Shown: piece by piece, positions 21,077 through 30,033 of the stretch
Layout of the letters: every line of letters begins with the position of its first letter
How positions within the stretch are numbered: position 1 is the stretch's first letter
Assembly: GCA_025355005.1 (NCBI GenBank)
Contig: JANXLV010000047.1
Span: 1 to 64,000 of the forward strand
DNA from: Myxococcales bacterium
GTDB taxonomy: Bacteria > Myxococcota_A > Polyangia > Polyangiales > Polyangiaceae
DNA: 64,000 nucleotides
Direction: 5' to 3'
Made by a program: the position numbers and the translations under genes
Notes under the pieces: model-generated
The model's input: only the letters and a program-made list of their open reading frames with translations
Database searches by the model: none
What the model was told of the DNA's origin: nothing

Positions 21077-21126
21077 ACGGAAGCCGAGCGCTACCTCGTT
21101 AGCGACATCGTGCCTGTCCCGCCACC

Positions 21127-21188
21127 TTCGTGCGAAGCACGAATTGGCGTAGCCAACGCAGGGGAGTCTCATTCGCGGAGCGAATGAG
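21127..21188. repeat. cluster of three short palindromes between convergent genes
   Basis: Three perfect inverted repeats lie in a row: TTCGTGC-GAA-GCACGAA (21127-21143), TTGGC-GTA-GCCAA (21144-21156) and CTCATTCG-CGGAG-CGAATGAG (21168-21188). The region separates the ligase and infB, which converge. They could fold as RNA hairpins and end transcription from either side, but no T-run follows, so Rho-independent termination is doubtful. The rest of 21077-21276 shows nothing coding. Confidence 0.65.
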
Positions 21189-21276
21189 GGGACGCCAGTC
21201 CCACCAGGGTAAGGAGGCGATCTGGGCGTGGCGAGAACCCTGAGGCCCCCGCCACGCAACGACTCCATGCGAGAAC

Positions 21277-24180
21277 TTACAGCCGCTGTTTGACTTCGTC
21301 GATCTCGAAGCACGCGATGATGTCGAGCTCCTTGAAGTCGTTGTAGCCCTCGATGCTGATACCGCACTCGAAGCCCTCCGCGACGTCCTTCGCGTCGTCC
21401 TTGAAGCGCTTCAGATTGGACAGCTTGCCCTCGAAGACGACAGCGCCTTCGCGGATGACGCGAGCGTGGGTGCCACGCTTGATCATGCCTTCGGTGACCA
21501 TGGAGCCGGCGACGGCGACGCCGCGGATCTTGAACACCGCGCGGACCTCCGCCTTGCCGAGCGCCTTCTCGACGAGGATGGCGGGAAGCAGACCTTCCAT
21601 CGCGCCCTTCACGTCGTCGACCGCTGCGTAGATGATCGAATAAGGACGAATCTCGACCTTGTTCTCTTCCGCGAGCTGCGAGGCCTTGCCGGCCGGGCGC
21701 ACGTTGAAGCCGATGATGATCGCCTTGGAGGCGATGGCCAGGTTGACGTCGCCTTCGGTGATGGCGCCGACCGCAGCGTTGATGACGCTGAGACGGACGC
21801 GGTCGCCGGAGAGCTTGGTGAGTGCGTCTGCGACGGCCTCGACCGAGCCTTGCACGTCGCCCTTGACGATGATGCGCAGCTCTTGCTGCGTGTCCGAGAT
21901 GCGCTTCGAGAGCTCCTCGAGCGAGACCTTCGCGGTCATCGGGATCAGGCTCTTCGCCATCTTGCCCTTGCGACCTTCGGCGATCTCCTGAGCCTTCTTC
22001 GGGTCCTTCACGGCGTGCATCGGGTCGCCGGCGTTCGGGACGTCGGAGAGTCCGAGGATCTCGACCGGCGTCGCGGGCGGCGCCTCGTGGATCTGCTTGC
22101 CGTGCTCGTTCGTCATCGCCCGGACCTTGCCGAAGCCCTGTCCTGCGAGCACGAAGTCACCGACGCGAAGCGTGCCCTCTTGAACGAGGACGCGCGCCAC
22201 GGGGCCGCGACCACGATCGAGGAGAGCCTCGAGGACGGTGCCGCTCGCCGGCTTCGACGGGTTCACCTTGAGGTCGAGCACGTCGGACTGGAGCGAGATC
22301 ATCTCGAGCAGCTGATCGACACCAGCGCCCGTGATCGCGGACACGTTCACGAAGATCGTGTCGCCGCCCCACTCTTCGGGCTGGAGACCCAGCTCGACGA
22401 GCTCACGACGAACGCGCTCGGGCTCTGCGCCCGGCTTGTCGATCTTGTTCACCGCCACGATGATCGGCGTTTTTGCGGCCTTTGCGTGCGCAACGGCCTC
22501 TTTGGTCTGCGGCATGACGCCGTCATCCGCGGCGACGACGAGGACGACGACGTCCGCGACGTTGGAGCCGCGCGCACGCATCTGCGTGAACGCTTCGTGA
22601 CCCGGCGTGTCCAGGAAGACGATGGGGCCGTGCGGCGTCATCGCCTTGTAGGCGCCGATGTGCTGCGTGATACCTCCCGCTTCGCCGCTGGCGACGTTCG
22701 CCTTGCGGATACGATCGAGCAGGCTGGTCTTGCCGTGGTCGACGTGACCCATGACGGTGACGACCGGCGGCCGTTTCGTCATGTTGGGGTCGACGATGAT
22801 CTCTTCCCCGATGGGCGCGCTCTCTTCACCACGCGCTGCGGCGATGCTCGCCTCTTCGCTGATGGCGACGTCTTCGACTTCCCAGCCGAACTCGGACGCG
22901 AGGATCTTCGCGGTGTCCGCGTCGAGCGTGGTGTTGATGTGCACGCCAGTCGTGCCCATGCCGAGGAGCTTCATGAGGAGCTCGGTCGACTTGAGGCTCA
23001 TCTTCTGCGCCATCGTGGAGAGCGTGATGTTCTCCTCGATGCGGATGACCTTCTTGTGCGCGCTCATCTCCTGCGTCGTGGACTGCACCGGGCGACGCAC
23101 CATGGGCTGACCGCCCATCATGCCGCGACCGCGCTGACCGGGACCGCCGCGACCCATCATGGGACCGCCGCGCGTTCCCTGCGTTCCGGGACGCATGCCG
23201 GGACGTGCGCCGGGGCCAGCGCCCACGCCTGCGCGCGGGTTGTACTCCTGACGACGACCAAGCGTGCTCGTCGCGCCGCCGCCGATGCCGCTGCGAGGCG
23301 CATTCACGGGCGTGGGCATGGGGACGCCGGGGCGTCCGGTCCAGTACTCGACGCCGGTCTTTGGAGGCGCGTTCGAGCGCGCGGGCTCTTCGAGGGCTGC
23401 CTCTGGTGCGGGGGTCGCGATGCGCGGCTCTGCCATGATCACCGGAGGCGGCGTGAACGCAACCACGGGGGCGATCTCGGGCTCGGGTGCGGACATCGCG
23501 GCGCGCGGCTCGGCCGCGGACATCTCCGCGTGCGGCTCGGGCGTCGCGATGCGCGCGGCTTCCAGGTTTGCTCCAGAGGCGCGGGCTTCGCGTGTGCTCG
23601 GCGCGGGCTGCACGGCGCTCACGGGCGCGACGTCGCGCACGCTTGGTGTCTCGACCGGCTCGCCGATGGTCTGCTTCGGCTCGGAGTGACGATCGAGCGC
23701 CTTCGCGCTGCGACGCTCTGCCGGAGCGCTCTTCGGCGCAAGCGGGACTTCGATTGGTGCGACCTCGCGCGTGCTCTTGCGCTCGTCCGGAACGTAGTTG
23801 AACGCCTTGGTGCTCTCGCGATCCTTGGCGGTCACGTCCGCCTCGAGACGCGGCGTGGAGGCCCGCTCGCTCACCAGTGACGCGATGTCACGACTGGACG
23901 CGACGTCCGTCAGGTTGGGCGTGGACGCCGCGCTTGCCGGGGCATCCCCGGGCTTGGCGACCGCGCGACGCTTCACGACGCCGCGGTGGATGCGCTCTTC
24001 CACGACGTCGTGTGTCTTCGCCTTCTCGAGGTGCCGCTTCACGCGCTCCACTTGCTCCGGCTCGACCGAGCTCATGTGGTTACGCACGTCGGACACGCCC
24101 ACGGCCTGGAACAGCGCCACGACCGCTTTTGGGTCGAGGTTCAGCTGCTTCGCGACTTCGTAGACACGCACCTTGCTCAT
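21277..24180 (-). CDS. infB: translation initiation factor IF-2
   Basis: A 967-residue IF-2. The N-terminal IF2_N domain ([20 protein letters not shown]) is followed by a long low-complexity Ala/Pro/Arg/Gly linker (about 75-380), then the GTPase domain with GHVDHGKTS (G1), DTPGHEAF (G3) and NKID (G4), and the C-terminal domains that bind initiator tRNA. IF-2 places fMet-tRNA on the ribosome. The ATG at 24180 follows a clear CGGAGG site and overlaps the ylxR-ylxQ stop by 4 bp; an upstream in-frame ATG at 24201 is less likely. Confidence 0.97.
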   Translation of the reverse strand: MSKVRVYEVAKQLNLDPKAVVALFQAVGVSDVRNHMSSVEPEQVERVKRHLEKAKTHDVVEERIHRGVVKRRAVAKPGDAPASAASTPNLTDVASSRDIASLVSERASTPRLEADVTAKDRESTKAFNYVPDERKSTREVAPIEVPLAPKSAPAERRSAKALDRHSEPKQTIGEPVETPSVRDVAPVSAVQPAPSTREARASGANLEAARIATPEPHAEMSAAEPRAAMSAPEPEIAPVVAFTPPPVIMAEPRIATPAPEAALEEPARSNAPPKTGVEYWTGRPGVPMPTPVNAPRSGIGGGATSTLGRRQEYNPRAGVGAGPGARPGMRPGTQGTRGGPMMGRGGPGQRGRGMMGGQPMVRRPVQSTTQEMSAHKKVIRIEENITLSTMAQKMSLKSTELLMKLLGMGTTGVHINTTLDADTAKILASEFGWEVEDVAISEEASIAAARGEESAPIGEEIIVDPNMTKRPPVVTVMGHVDHGKTSLLDRIRKANVASGEAGGITQHIGAYKAMTPHGPIVFLDTPGHEAFTQMRARGSNVADVVVLVVAADDGVMPQTKEAVAHAKAAKTPIIVAVNKIDKPGAEPERVRRELVELGLQPEEWGGDTIFVNVSAITGAGVDQLLEMISLQSDVLDLKVNPSKPASGTVLEALLDRGRGPVARVLVQEGTLRVGDFVLAGQGFGKVRAMTNEHGKQIHEAPPATPVEILGLSDVPNAGDPMHAVKDPKKAQEIAEGRKGKMAKSLIPMTAKVSLEELSKRISDTQQELRIIVKGDVQGSVEAVADALTKLSGDRVRLSVINAAVGAITEGDVNLAIASKAIIIGFNVRPAGKASQLAEENKVEIRPYSIIYAAVDDVKGAMEGLLPAILVEKALGKAEVRAVFKIRGVAVAGSMVTEGMIKRGTHARVIREGAVVFEGKLSNLKRFKDDAKDVAEGFECGISIEGYNDFKELDIIACFEIDEVKQRL

Positions 24181-24890
24181 CGAACCTCCGGAGACATGCA
24201 TGCTTCACTCCCGCTGGTGCCGCGAAACGGCCCCGCCATCGTCGTTGCCGCTACGATGGCACTCGCAATATTCTCGTCCGTGATCGCGAGGACCGCGACC
24301 TCGGACTTCCCACACAACTTACCGAGGACCTGCTTGTCCCCGAAAACCGATATCCGTCCCTCATCCGCGTACGCGTGAAACTCCGATGCAATCGAGCCCG
24401 CGTCGCTCGCAACGAGGAGCAGCGGTGCTCCCTCTTTCATTGACTCCTTGGATGCGTCCGCGCCTACGGCGACGCGACGACGCGCGACTGCCGAGGTGAC
24501 GAGCCCGATGATCGCGCGCTCACTGCCGAGGACGATCTCGCGAGCGAGCTCCTCCGCGTTTGCCACGATCTTCGACTTGAAGCTCTTGCTGAACCCCGAG
24601 GCCACGGCCTTCTTGAGACACTGAACGGTGGGGTGGATGTGGGCGCCGCGGCCGATCGCCCCGTTCGCAAAATCCACCGCGACCTCTGCGAAGGTGCCAT
24701 TCCATGGCCCCATCACCACGCGGAGAAGCTCTTTGCCATGAGCCTTCTGGCCGCATGCCGCGCAGGTGCGCTCTCGCGGTCTGCCCCCCTGCCCGACGCG
24801 ACGCGGCTCGAGGACCTCTTCATCCGAAGAAGCCTCCTCTGCGTGCGCGCCTTCGAGGGCGTCGGGCGGGATGGGTGTAGAATGCATCAT
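24177..24890 (-). CDS. YlxR-YlxQ fusion (DUF448 + L7Ae-like RNA-binding)
   Basis: A 237-residue protein in the nusA-infB operon. After an acidic leader (1-38), residues about 39-110 form the YlxR/DUF448 domain, with the typical PRERTCAACGQ start. Residues about 113-215 (AREIVLGSERAIIGLVTSAVARRRVAVG, then LLLVASDAG) resemble the L7Ae/L30e-type YlxQ protein. In Bacillus these are two adjacent genes in the same place. Both are thought to bind RNA, YlxR also linked to RNase P. It starts 25 bp after nusA. Confidence 0.8.
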   Translation of the reverse strand: MMHSTPIPPDALEGAHAEEASSDEEVLEPRRVGQGGRPRERTCAACGQKAHGKELLRVVMGPWNGTFAEVAVDFANGAIGRGAHIHPTVQCLKKAVASGFSKSFKSKIVANAEELAREIVLGSERAIIGLVTSAVARRRVAVGADASKESMKEGAPLLLVASDAGSIASEFHAYADEGRISVFGDKQVLGKLCGKSEVAVLAITDENIASAIVAATTMAGPFRGTSGSEACMSPEVR

Positions 24891-24915
24891 TGCGTGAAAG
24901 GGTCTCGGTGTTTGC

Positions 24916-26679
24916 TCAGGTGCTGGGCGTGCTGGGGGCTGCGGCGGGCGCGGGGGCTGCGGCGGGCGCGGGGGCTGCGGCGGGGGCGGGGGCTGCGGCA
25001 GGGGCTGCAGCAGGGGCTGCGGCGGGGGCTGCCACGGGCGGGTTTGCGGCGAGGGCCTTCTTCAGCGCGTCACGGCGCTGGGCGATCTCTTTCCATTCCC
25101 CGGTGAGGAACTGCTCTGCGCCAGCCTTGAGCGCGCGCGCTTTCTTGATGCCGAGGCCCGTCTTGATGGCGAGCTTGTCCTCTTCCTCGCGGTTGACGTC
25201 CTCGACGCTACGGTAGCCAGCTTCTTCGAGGAGCTGGACCGTGCGATCGCCGACGCCGCGGACGAAGAGGAAGCGCTCCTTCTCGGTGAGCGGCTCCGTG
25301 CGGGTGGTGGTCGCCTGGATGCGCTCCTGGCGGAGCTTCTCCATGCTGCGCTCTGCGGCAGCGCGGACGTTGGCGGCAGCGGCTGCGTCGCCGAGGCCCG
25401 GGATCGCGACGAGCTCTTCCTCGCTTGCCTCGCTGAGCTCCTCGAGCGCGCGGAAGCCCATGCGGTACATGCTGCGCGCGATGACGTCGGTGATGCCGTC
25501 GATCTGGGAGAGCGCCGTGATGGCCTCTTCTTCCATCTGCTTGAACTTCGACTCGCTGATGATGTCGAGCTTCCAGCCGGTGAGCTGCGCGGCGAGGCGC
25601 ACGTTCTGGCCCTTGCGGCCGATGGCGAGCGAGAGCTTCTCGTCCGGGACGACGAGCTCCATGCGGTGATCGACCTCGTCGACGATGACCTTGTTCACTT
25701 CGGCGGGCTGGATGGCCGCGCAGACGAAGCGTGCGGGATCGCGATCGTACGGGACGATGTCGATCTTCTCACCGCGGAGCTCCTGCACGACGGCCTGCAC
25801 GCGTGAGCCCTTCATGCCGACGCACGCGCCCACCGGATCGACGTCCGCGTCACGGCTGGCAACGGCGATCTTGGAGCGCGCACCCGGCTCGCGGGCGCAG
25901 GCGACGATGCGGACGATGCCCTCGTAGATCTCGGGGACCTCGCTCTCGAAGAGCTTCTCGACGAGCTTTGCGTCGCCGCGGGAAAGAATGACCTGGGGAC
26001 CGCGGGCCTCCCGGTCGATGTCCTTCACGAACGCGACGATGCGATCGCCGGGGCGATACGTCTCGCGCGGGGTCTGCTCGCGGAACGGCAGGATGCCTTC
26101 CGTGCGACCGAGGTCGACGATGAGGTTGTTTCCTTTTTCGAAACGCCGCACGACGCCCTTGATGAGCTCCGACTTCTTGTCCTTGAACTCGTTGAAGATG
26201 AGATCGCGCTCTTCGTCGCGGACGCGCTGGATGAGCACCTGCTTCGCGGTCTGCGCGGCGATGCGGCCGAACGCGGAGCGAGCCTGCTTCACGTTGAGGA
26301 TGTTGCCGAACTCCTTGTCCTGCTCGGCCGCCTTCTTCGCGTCGGCCGGGTGCCAGAAGATCTGGAAGCCGAGCTCTTCGCCGAGCTCCGCCTCGAGGCC
26401 AGCGGCCTGCGCGTCTTCGAGCGCGATCTCGCGATCGTCATCCGACGGATCGTCGACGACGGTCATGTACTGGAAGAGGTCGACCTGACCGCTGTCCTCG
26501 TTGAAGCGCGCTTCCATCTCGCGGTTCGGGCCGAACACGCTCTGCGCTGCCTTGAGGATGGCTTCCTCGACGGTCTTGATCAGACGCGACTTGTCGATTC
26601 CTTTGTCCTTCGCGACCATTTCAATCGCGGAGAGGAGGTTCAAATCACCCTGGGATGCTTGCTGCGTCGACGTTGCCAT
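24916..26679 (-). CDS. nusA: transcription termination/antitermination factor NusA
   Basis: A 587-residue NusA: N-terminal RNA-polymerase-binding domain (LLSAIEMVAKDKGIDKSRLI), S1 and two KH domains (GMKGSRVQAVVQELRGEKIDIV; IGRKGQNVRLAAQLTGWKLD), then two helix-hairpin-helix repeats. NusA modulates pausing, termination and antitermination. The last about 45 residues are an Ala/Pro tail (PAAA and PAPAAA repeats) coded by a GC-rich tandem repeat, unlike most NusA proteins. The ATG at 26679 is 10 bp after rimP. Confidence 0.96.
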   Translation of the reverse strand: MATSTQQASQGDLNLLSAIEMVAKDKGIDKSRLIKTVEEAILKAAQSVFGPNREMEARFNEDSGQVDLFQYMTVVDDPSDDDREIALEDAQAAGLEAELGEELGFQIFWHPADAKKAAEQDKEFGNILNVKQARSAFGRIAAQTAKQVLIQRVRDEERDLIFNEFKDKKSELIKGVVRRFEKGNNLIVDLGRTEGILPFREQTPRETYRPGDRIVAFVKDIDREARGPQVILSRGDAKLVEKLFESEVPEIYEGIVRIVACAREPGARSKIAVASRDADVDPVGACVGMKGSRVQAVVQELRGEKIDIVPYDRDPARFVCAAIQPAEVNKVIVDEVDHRMELVVPDEKLSLAIGRKGQNVRLAAQLTGWKLDIISESKFKQMEEEAITALSQIDGITDVIARSMYRMGFRALEELSEASEEELVAIPGLGDAAAAANVRAAAERSMEKLRQERIQATTTRTEPLTEKERFLFVRGVGDRTVQLLEEAGYRSVEDVNREEEDKLAIKTGLGIKKARALKAGAEQFLTGEWKEIAQRRDALKKALAANPPVAAPAAAPAAAPAAAPAPAAAPAPAAAPAPAAAPSTPST

Positions 26680-26689
26680 GTTTCTTGCC

Positions 26690-27337
26690 TCAGTGATCAC
26701 TCTTGGCCGTTGTCTTGGTCGTGTCGTGAGTCTTGGGATGCGGCTTCTTGGTCCCCGGCTTCTTCTTGGTGCCGGTCTCGAGCTCGAACACGAGCCGCGC
26801 GCGGTCGACGTCGTCAAAGGCAACGTCGTAGGTCCGGCTGCCGTCCACGAGGACGATGATGTCGCTCGCGAAGCCGATGAGCCGGCCTTCCAGCACGCGC
26901 GAACCGTTTCCGGTGGGGCGCGCGTGCTCGCCTCCGTCGATGCCGCGCGGAAGCGCTGCCTTCTTGAGCCAGAGCTTCGCTTTGTCGTTCACGAATCTGG
27001 AGAAGTCGGCCTTCGTTTTGAGGGCGCGTTCGACGCCCGGCGAGCTGACTTCCAGGTTGTACGCGTGCGGGATGATGTCCTCGATCGCGTCGAGCGCCGG
27101 TGACAGGTCACGCGCGACGTTGGCGCAGAGCTCGAGGGTGACGCCGGCCTCCTTCGTGGAGAGCCCCTTTGCCTGTGCGCCTTGCTTCTCGACGAACACC
27201 CGAAGCACCCAGGCGCCCGACTCCATCTTCCACTCCACGTCCACGACCTCGCCGCCGTGCGCATGCACGATGGGCGCAACAATCGCGTCTAGCTTGGCGC
27301 GATCGAGCTGGGTTGTGGGGGGCGTGGGCTCTGTCAT
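26690..27337 (-). CDS. rimP: ribosome maturation factor RimP
   Basis: A 215-residue RimP, first gene of the rimP-nusA-ylxR/Q-infB operon. The conserved VAPIVHAHGGEVVDVEW, VTLELCANVARDLSPALD and YNLEVSSPGVERALK blocks are present, followed by an SH3-like C-terminal domain with a Lys-rich tail. RimP helps mature the 30S subunit. The ATG at 27337 is at the usual start of the family; the frame is open further upstream but has no domain. The 250-bp leader upstream contains hairpins. Confidence 0.93.
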   Translation of the reverse strand: MTEPTPPTTQLDRAKLDAIVAPIVHAHGGEVVDVEWKMESGAWVLRVFVEKQGAQAKGLSTKEAGVTLELCANVARDLSPALDAIEDIIPHAYNLEVSSPGVERALKTKADFSRFVNDKAKLWLKKAALPRGIDGGEHARPTGNGSRVLEGRLIGFASDIIVLVDGSRTYDVAFDDVDRARLVFELETGTKKKPGTKKPHPKTHDTTKTTAKSDH

Positions 27338-27375
27338 TCTTGAAATTGCTGGGAAAAACGAGGTGTAGCTGCGTA

Positions 27376-27416
27376 CTGCGGACAAAAGAAAAGCGGGCCC
27401 AGATTGGGGTCCGCTT
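27376..27416 (-). terminator. possible attenuator in the rimP-nusA leader
   Basis: On the + strand 27391-27400 and 27407-27416 pair over ten positions (one G-T) around the loop AGATTG. Read on the minus strand the hairpin has one A-C mismatch and is followed by TTTTCTTTTG, so it resembles a weak intrinsic terminator 40-80 bp before the rimP start. A second hairpin (AGGACC-TGTCG-GGTCCT) lies at 27499-27515. This is an inference from sequence only. Confidence 0.4.
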
Positions 27417-27588
27417 GGACAACCACCAACTGCCAGCACCCCGTTAGGGCCAAAGCAGGCGCGGACCATAGCCCGGAGGTAGGCGCCGCGCAAGCGCCAG
27501 GACCTGTCGGGTCCTGCACGTCCACTTTTTTTCCAAAGTTGCCTCGACAAGGGCCCTCTCGTAAGGCAAAACCTGGCGGTTAGCGATC

Positions 27589-28668
27589 ATGCTTCCCTTT
27601 CGCCGCCAAGAACGCGTCGTCGCCCTCGACGACACGGACATCGTTGAAGTCCACGAGCTCGCGCTCGAGGACGACATCGAGATGGAGCTCGACCTTGGCG
27701 ATGCCGTCGAGGTGAGGAACGCGATCCAGCCGCATGCATACTTCCAGCCGAATACGCGCCTGTTTCGCCTCGCGGAAGAGCCGCGTGTCGCAAGGCCGCT
27801 CACGCTGGCTGACGACGATGACGAGGAAGAGGAGCTGACCGCGGTGCAGCCGCCCTCCGCGCGCCACCGCTCCGTCAGCCAGATCACGCCTTCGCCGTTC
27901 GCACGCACGTTCATGTCGCATGAGCGAACGGAGAGCCTCGCGCCGCTCGCGGTCTCCACCTATCCAGAGCCCACGTTCATGGATTCGCCCTCGGCCCGAG
28001 CCGACGCCCGGCTTCGCTTCGAGCACGAGGAGCGGCTGGAGTCCGCGCTCGAGCAGCGTGAGCTCGACGAGCTGACCGGATCGAGCTCGACGCGCGTGCT
28101 TCGCGGCGTCGCGCTGATGCTCATGGGCGGCGTGGCCGCAGCGGCGCTGACGGCATATGTGCTGCGTGACGAAGGCGGACAGAGCGGACCGAACGCGGGA
28201 CGTGGCGTGGCCGCGAGTGAGCTCGCACCGCCTCCGTCGATCGTTCTGCCAAAGGACGCAATCCTCATCGGAGACACTCCGCCGCAGCAACTGGAGACGC
28301 GCCTCGGCGCACGCCCGATGCCGGCACCGCCCGACCGCCCGCCCGAGCCTCTTCGTGAGGGAGAGACCAAGCCCTCGCCCCAGCCCCAGCCCCCAACCGA
28401 GCTGAAGTTCGGTGATGGCGATACGCTTCTCGTGACGCCGCCGGCCCCAAAAGCTTCAGTGGTGATCGCTTCAAGTGGCTCGAATGGCAGTGGCTCGAAT
28501 GGCGGAGGCCATACGAGTCCCCCGAAGGCGCGGAAGCCGTCGCGCCCACTCGCGCCCAATGCGCTCTTGCCGGACAGCGATCCCCCGAGCTACGCGCTCC
28601 CGCCGTCGCGTGGCGGTGCACCGAAAGACCCGGTCGCGGAAGCTCAGCTCCGCGCCTCGATACGGTAG
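27589..28668 (+). CDS. single-pass membrane protein of unknown function
   Basis: A 359-residue protein, divergent from rimP. Residues 1-160 are acidic and likely cytoplasmic, with no domain I recognise. One transmembrane helix is at about 171-192 (LRGVALMLMGGVAAAALTAYVL), followed by a Pro/Ser/Gly-rich, low-complexity exported tail. This layout is common in myxobacterial proteins tied to signalling or envelope assembly, but nothing here identifies a role. The stop lies inside a 9-bp tandem repeat. Confidence 0.6.
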   Translation: MLPFRRQERVVALDDTDIVEVHELALEDDIEMELDLGDAVEVRNAIQPHAYFQPNTRLFRLAEEPRVARPLTLADDDDEEEELTAVQPPSARHRSVSQITPSPFARTFMSHERTESLAPLAVSTYPEPTFMDSPSARADARLRFEHEERLESALEQRELDELTGSSSTRVLRGVALMLMGGVAAAALTAYVLRDEGGQSGPNAGRGVAASELAPPPSIVLPKDAILIGDTPPQQLETRLGARPMPAPPDRPPEPLREGETKPSPQPQPPTELKFGDGDTLLVTPPAPKASVVIASSGSNGSGSNGGGHTSPPKARKPSRPLAPNALLPDSDPPSYALPPSRGGAPKDPVAEAQLRASIR

Positions 28669-28698
28669 GGCCGGTAGGGCCGGTAGGGCGGTAGGGGC
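28664..28698. repeat. 9-bp tandem repeat containing the stop codon
   Basis: GGTAGGGCC-type units recur four times (TAG at 28666, 28675, 28684, 28692). The first three TAGs are in the same frame, so the gene at 27589 has two in-frame backup stops. The repeat ends 6 bp before the next ATG. Confidence 0.85.
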
Positions 28699-28703
28699 GG
28701 CGA

Positions 28704-29552
28704 ATGACCTGGGAGACGACGATCCGTACGGGCTCGTACGATGGCGACCAGCAAGCCCTCGCACAGGCAGACGCACAAGCCCGCAATCAAGGGCTCACGC
28801 TCCGCACGACGCAGCTCCCAGGCGGGGGCTTCCATGTAGCGGCAGTGCCCGGCGGAAATCCGTACAGCGCGCCGCCGCCCGCGAATCCCTATGGCGCGCC
28901 GCCAGGGCCGAGCCCATACGGGAACCCGTACGCCGCGCCCGCGCCTCCTGCGTACCCAGGTTCTGGCGGCTATGGTGCCCCCGCGCCATCGCCGTATGCG
29001 CAGCAGTACAACCCGCACGGGGGCGGCACGCATTGCGATCAGTGCGGAGTGCAAGGCCCGACGAAGCGCGCCACCTTCATGCAGAACATCGGCATGCTGA
29101 TCGTCCGCTTCCCCCGAACGCGGCAAGGCAACATGTGCCGGCGCTGCATCGATCAGTACTTCTGGAGCTACACGCTGGTGACGAGCTTCCTGGGATGGTG
29201 GGGGATGATCTCGTTCATCTACAGCATGATCTCGATCCCCACGAACATCATCAACTACCTGGGCGCCGTGAGGCTGCCAGAGCCGCCGCAGGAAGCCTAC
29301 GACCGCGCAGGAATCCCGACCGTGCGGTGGCCAGGATGGCGCATAGCAACGCTCCTGCTGGGAATCTTCGGCGCACTCTTCTCACTGCTGTGGACCGCGG
29401 CCATCGTGAGCACGCTGGTGGACAGCGCGCAAAACGAAGGCCTGGACCCGATGGGCGTGGTCATCATGGGCGTGTTCTTGGTGCTCGGGTGGCTCATCCC
29501 GCTAGGAATGATAGTGGGAGCCGTGAAGCGCCCGAAGATCGCCGCCGCCTGA
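28704..29552 (+). CDS. membrane protein with Cys-x2-Cys zinc-ribbon-like element
   Basis: A 282-residue protein. Residues 1-45 are soluble (DGDQQALAQADAQARNQG), 50-105 are a Pro/Gly/Tyr-rich linker, then CDQCG and CRRC form a likely zinc-binding pair around residues 110-150. At least three hydrophobic segments follow (SYTLVTSFLGWWGMISFIYS, IATLLLGIFGALFSLLWTAAI and VVIMGVFLVLGWLIPLGMIVG). No family is recognised. It may bind metal or act as a redox or assembly sensor, but that is a guess. Confidence 0.6.
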   Translation: MTWETTIRTGSYDGDQQALAQADAQARNQGLTLRTTQLPGGGFHVAAVPGGNPYSAPPPANPYGAPPGPSPYGNPYAAPAPPAYPGSGGYGAPAPSPYAQQYNPHGGGTHCDQCGVQGPTKRATFMQNIGMLIVRFPRTRQGNMCRRCIDQYFWSYTLVTSFLGWWGMISFIYSMISIPTNIINYLGAVRLPEPPQEAYDRAGIPTVRWPGWRIATLLLGIFGALFSLLWTAAIVSTLVDSAQNEGLDPMGVVIMGVFLVLGWLIPLGMIVGAVKRPKIAAA

Positions 29553-29617
29553 ACCCCCAGTGTTCGCGCGGCGGGACGCATGCGCGGTAGGATCGCGATC
29601 TGACAGCGGAGGGGCAA

Positions 29618-30028
29618 ATGCCGCAGTTCGTAGGATGTCCGGGGTGTTCCCGGCACGTGCGCGTGCAGGAGGTCTCGTGTCCGTTCTGTTCGTCCGTCCT
29701 CGCGCCGCGTGACGCGAGGCGAGGAGTCGGTGCCGCCCTCGGCTCCGCGCTGCTCTTTGGCGGGTGTGTTGCAGCAGGCCCGGACCCTGCGGGGCCCGAT
29801 GGAGCTGCGCCGCTCGCTGGCGATGCGGCCACGGCGAGCGATGCGAGCGATGCGAGCGATGCGAGCCTCCGCGTTGGAGACAGCGAGGAAACGTTCGTCC
29901 CCGTCTACGGGGCGCCAGGCTGTGACTTCGCACCCGATGGCGCAGAGACCTCGCCGATGCTCGGAGGCGCAGTGGTCGCCGTGGCCGCCGTCGCCATGCT
30001 CCGTCGTCGCCGCTCGCCCTCGTCGTGA
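29618..30028 (+). CDS. small zinc-ribbon protein with internal membrane segment
   Basis: A 136-residue protein starting with a double zinc-ribbon-like motif (CPGCSRHVRVQEVSCPFC), then a hydrophobic segment (VGAALGSALLFGGCVAAG), an Ala/Asp/Ser repeat region, a VYGAPGC block and a C-terminal hydrophobic stretch ending in RRRR. The first half looks cytosolic, the second half exported. From memory, similar 'CPGC...VYGAP' proteins occur in Sorangiineae genomes, of unknown role. The tail resembles a MYXO-CTERM-type anchor but lacks an N-terminal signal peptide. It is convergent with the INSIG-like gene (5 bp). Confidence 0.6.
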   Translation: MPQFVGCPGCSRHVRVQEVSCPFCSSVLAPRDARRGVGAALGSALLFGGCVAAGPDPAGPDGAAPLAGDAATASDASDASDASLRVGDSEETFVPVYGAPGCDFAPDGAETSPMLGGAVVAVAAVAMLRRRRSPSS

Positions 30029-30033
30029 GCGAC

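Noticed and set aside
21466..23880. 804-codon + strand frame opposite infB
   Set aside because: Antisense to the unmistakable IF-2 GTPase.
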